The position numbers and the translations under genes are program-made. The notes under the pieces are model-generated. The model was not told the origin of the DNA. It was given only the letters and a program-made list of their open reading frames with translations, and made no database searches. 8,841 bases of DNA, taken from assembly GCA_002407865.1 (NCBI GenBank), contig DHPI01000024.1:8562-17402 (forward strand). Direction: 5' to 3'. Position 1 is the first letter of the stretch; every line of letters starts with the position of its first letter. Below are positions 8,368 through 8,841 of this stretch, in pieces. The DNA comes from Spirochaetia bacterium UBA5368 (GTDB taxonomy: Bacteria > Spirochaetota > UBA4802 > UBA5368).

Positions 8368-8542
8368 GCCGCACCATCCCCCTTCCGAATTTACTCCGAC
8401 CGGGATTTGAGAAAAATTGAAAGCGTGAACATGCTATCCGATATAGAATAATGCACGCCTTCGGCCGCCTGTCCATATTAATTAGATTTCATCATCATTT
8501 TTTATTTGAAATATCGTTATGGCAGCGGCAGTATATACCATT
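8368..8542. promoter_or_regulatory. Divergent intergenic spacer, likely holding promoters for both flanking genes
   Basis: This 175-bp gap separates the minus-strand operon from the plus-strand lipoprotein gene. Its central part (about 8401-8520) is visibly richer in A and T than the coding DNA on either side, as expected for promoter DNA. Possible plus-strand elements are TTGAAA at 8417-8422 with TATAGA at 8442-8447 (19-bp spacing), and TTGAAA at 8506-8511 with TATATA at 8532-8537 (20-bp spacing). Both spacings are longer than the usual 17 bp, so neither is a firm call. I see no convincing -35/-10 pair on the minus strand and no clear operator or riboswitch-like structure. Confidence 0.4.
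8377..8386 (-). promoter_or_regulatory. Ribosome binding site of the coiled-coil lipoprotein gene
   Basis: Read on the minus strand this is GGAAGGGGGA, ending 9 nt before the ATG at 8367. It is purine-rich with a partial match to the anti-Shine-Dalgarno complement, and it supports that start. Neither the second gene of the pair nor the divergent plus-strand gene has a comparable site. Confidence 0.55.
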
Positions 8543-8841
8543 ATGAAATATACCGGCGCGTGTATACGGCGGGCGCTCCTGATCGCCCTTCTCTGCGTTT
8601 CGTGCGCAACCCTGCGCGACACGCCGCTTGCCGATCTGCCGAAAGACGCCGGATATTCCATCGTCATTCAACGGGTCGATGATCCGAGGCTTCCATCGCT
8701 TTCAGAAAGTGAATTCCAGGATATGCTGGAGCGCCTGCGCAATTATATAGAAGAATACCTCGGCTACCGGGTAAGTTTTTTCGTAAAAGGCAATATCGCG
8801 ATGCGTGATTTCCAGGCACGCATGCGGTTCATCGACACACT
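8543..8841 (+). CDS. Putative lipoprotein of unknown function (3' end cut by window)
   Basis: An open frame of 99 codons runs off the window end without a stop. It begins MKYTGACIRRALLIALLCVSC: a basic n-region, a hydrophobic core and a Cys at residue 21. The lipobox is relaxed (Cys-Val-Ser-Cys), so lipidation is likely but not certain. The visible mature part (ATLRDTPLADLPKDAGYS onward, then an acidic helix-like stretch around ESEFQDMLERLRNYIEEYLG, then a strand-like VSFFVKG) is not recognised. An in-frame ATG at 8519 would add eight residues; I prefer 8543 because it gives the more typical signal peptide. No Shine-Dalgarno sequence precedes either start. It is transcribed away from the coiled-coil lipoprotein gene and may share the spacer's regulatory DNA. 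Confidence 0.7.
   Translation, partial: MKYTGACIRRALLIALLCVSCATLRDTPLADLPKDAGYSIVIQRVDDPRLPSLSESEFQDMLERLRNYIEEYLGYRVSFFVKGNIAMRDFQARMRFIDT

Noticed and set aside
8432..8455. Imperfect inverted repeat in the divergent spacer that could be an operator.
   Set aside because: The arms match over only a few bases with offsets, which is expected by chance in AT-rich DNA.
8482..8667. A 61-codon minus-strand frame in the divergent spacer.
   Set aside because: It overlaps the start of the plus-strand lipoprotein gene in antisense, has no ribosome binding site, and its product shows no sensible signal or motif.
1..8841. CRISPR arrays, tRNA or rRNA genes, insertion sequences and phage genes.
   Set aside because: No regular direct repeats, no tRNA-like cloverleaf, no transposase or integrase motifs and no terminal inverted repeats were seen; nearly the whole window is accounted for by four envelope-protein genes.

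Overview
The window looks like chromosomal DNA from a GC-rich, diderm (Gram-negative-type) bacterium. It holds four genes, all apparently for exported envelope proteins: three have lipoprotein signal peptides and the fourth has a Sec-type signal peptide and what looks like an outer-membrane-type C-terminus. The lineage cannot be fixed from the sequence. The somewhat relaxed lipoboxes (Phe or Cys at -3) would fit a spirochaete-like or other deeply branching diderm, but this is a weak inference.

Layout. Positions 1-5357 (+) are one very long reading frame, cut at its 5' end, for a bacterial alpha-2-macroglobulin (A2M) lipoprotein. It has an intact Cys-x-Glu-Gln thioester motif and three carboxypeptidase-regulatory-like beta domains at its N-terminus. 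Its frame is open to the window edge, and a lipobox Cys is encoded at 39-41, so the real protein starts before position 1. Two back-to-back hairpins (5364-5410) separate it from a convergent minus-strand pair. That pair, read from 8367 down to 5410, encodes a long coiled-coil lipoprotein and then, 6 nt later, a 719-aa protein. The second protein has the fold signature of UshA-type 5'-nucleotidases, but every expected metal-ligand position is substituted, and it continues into a beta-strand-rich C-terminal region ending in Trp. A 175-bp AT-richer divergent spacer (8368-8542) lies between this pair and a fourth gene (8543 onward, +), the start of an unrecognised lipoprotein cut by the window end.

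How the genes may work together. The A2M protein most likely traps proteases, covalently through its thioester, at a membrane of the periplasm. The minus-strand pair looks like a two-gene operon. A membrane-anchored coiled-coil rod paired with a catalytically degenerate, possibly outer-membrane-embedded nucleotidase-like protein suggests a structural, binding or scaffolding role rather than nucleotide salvage. This pair is the most unusual part of the window. A functional link between the A2M gene and the convergent pair is not supported by anything beyond proximity.
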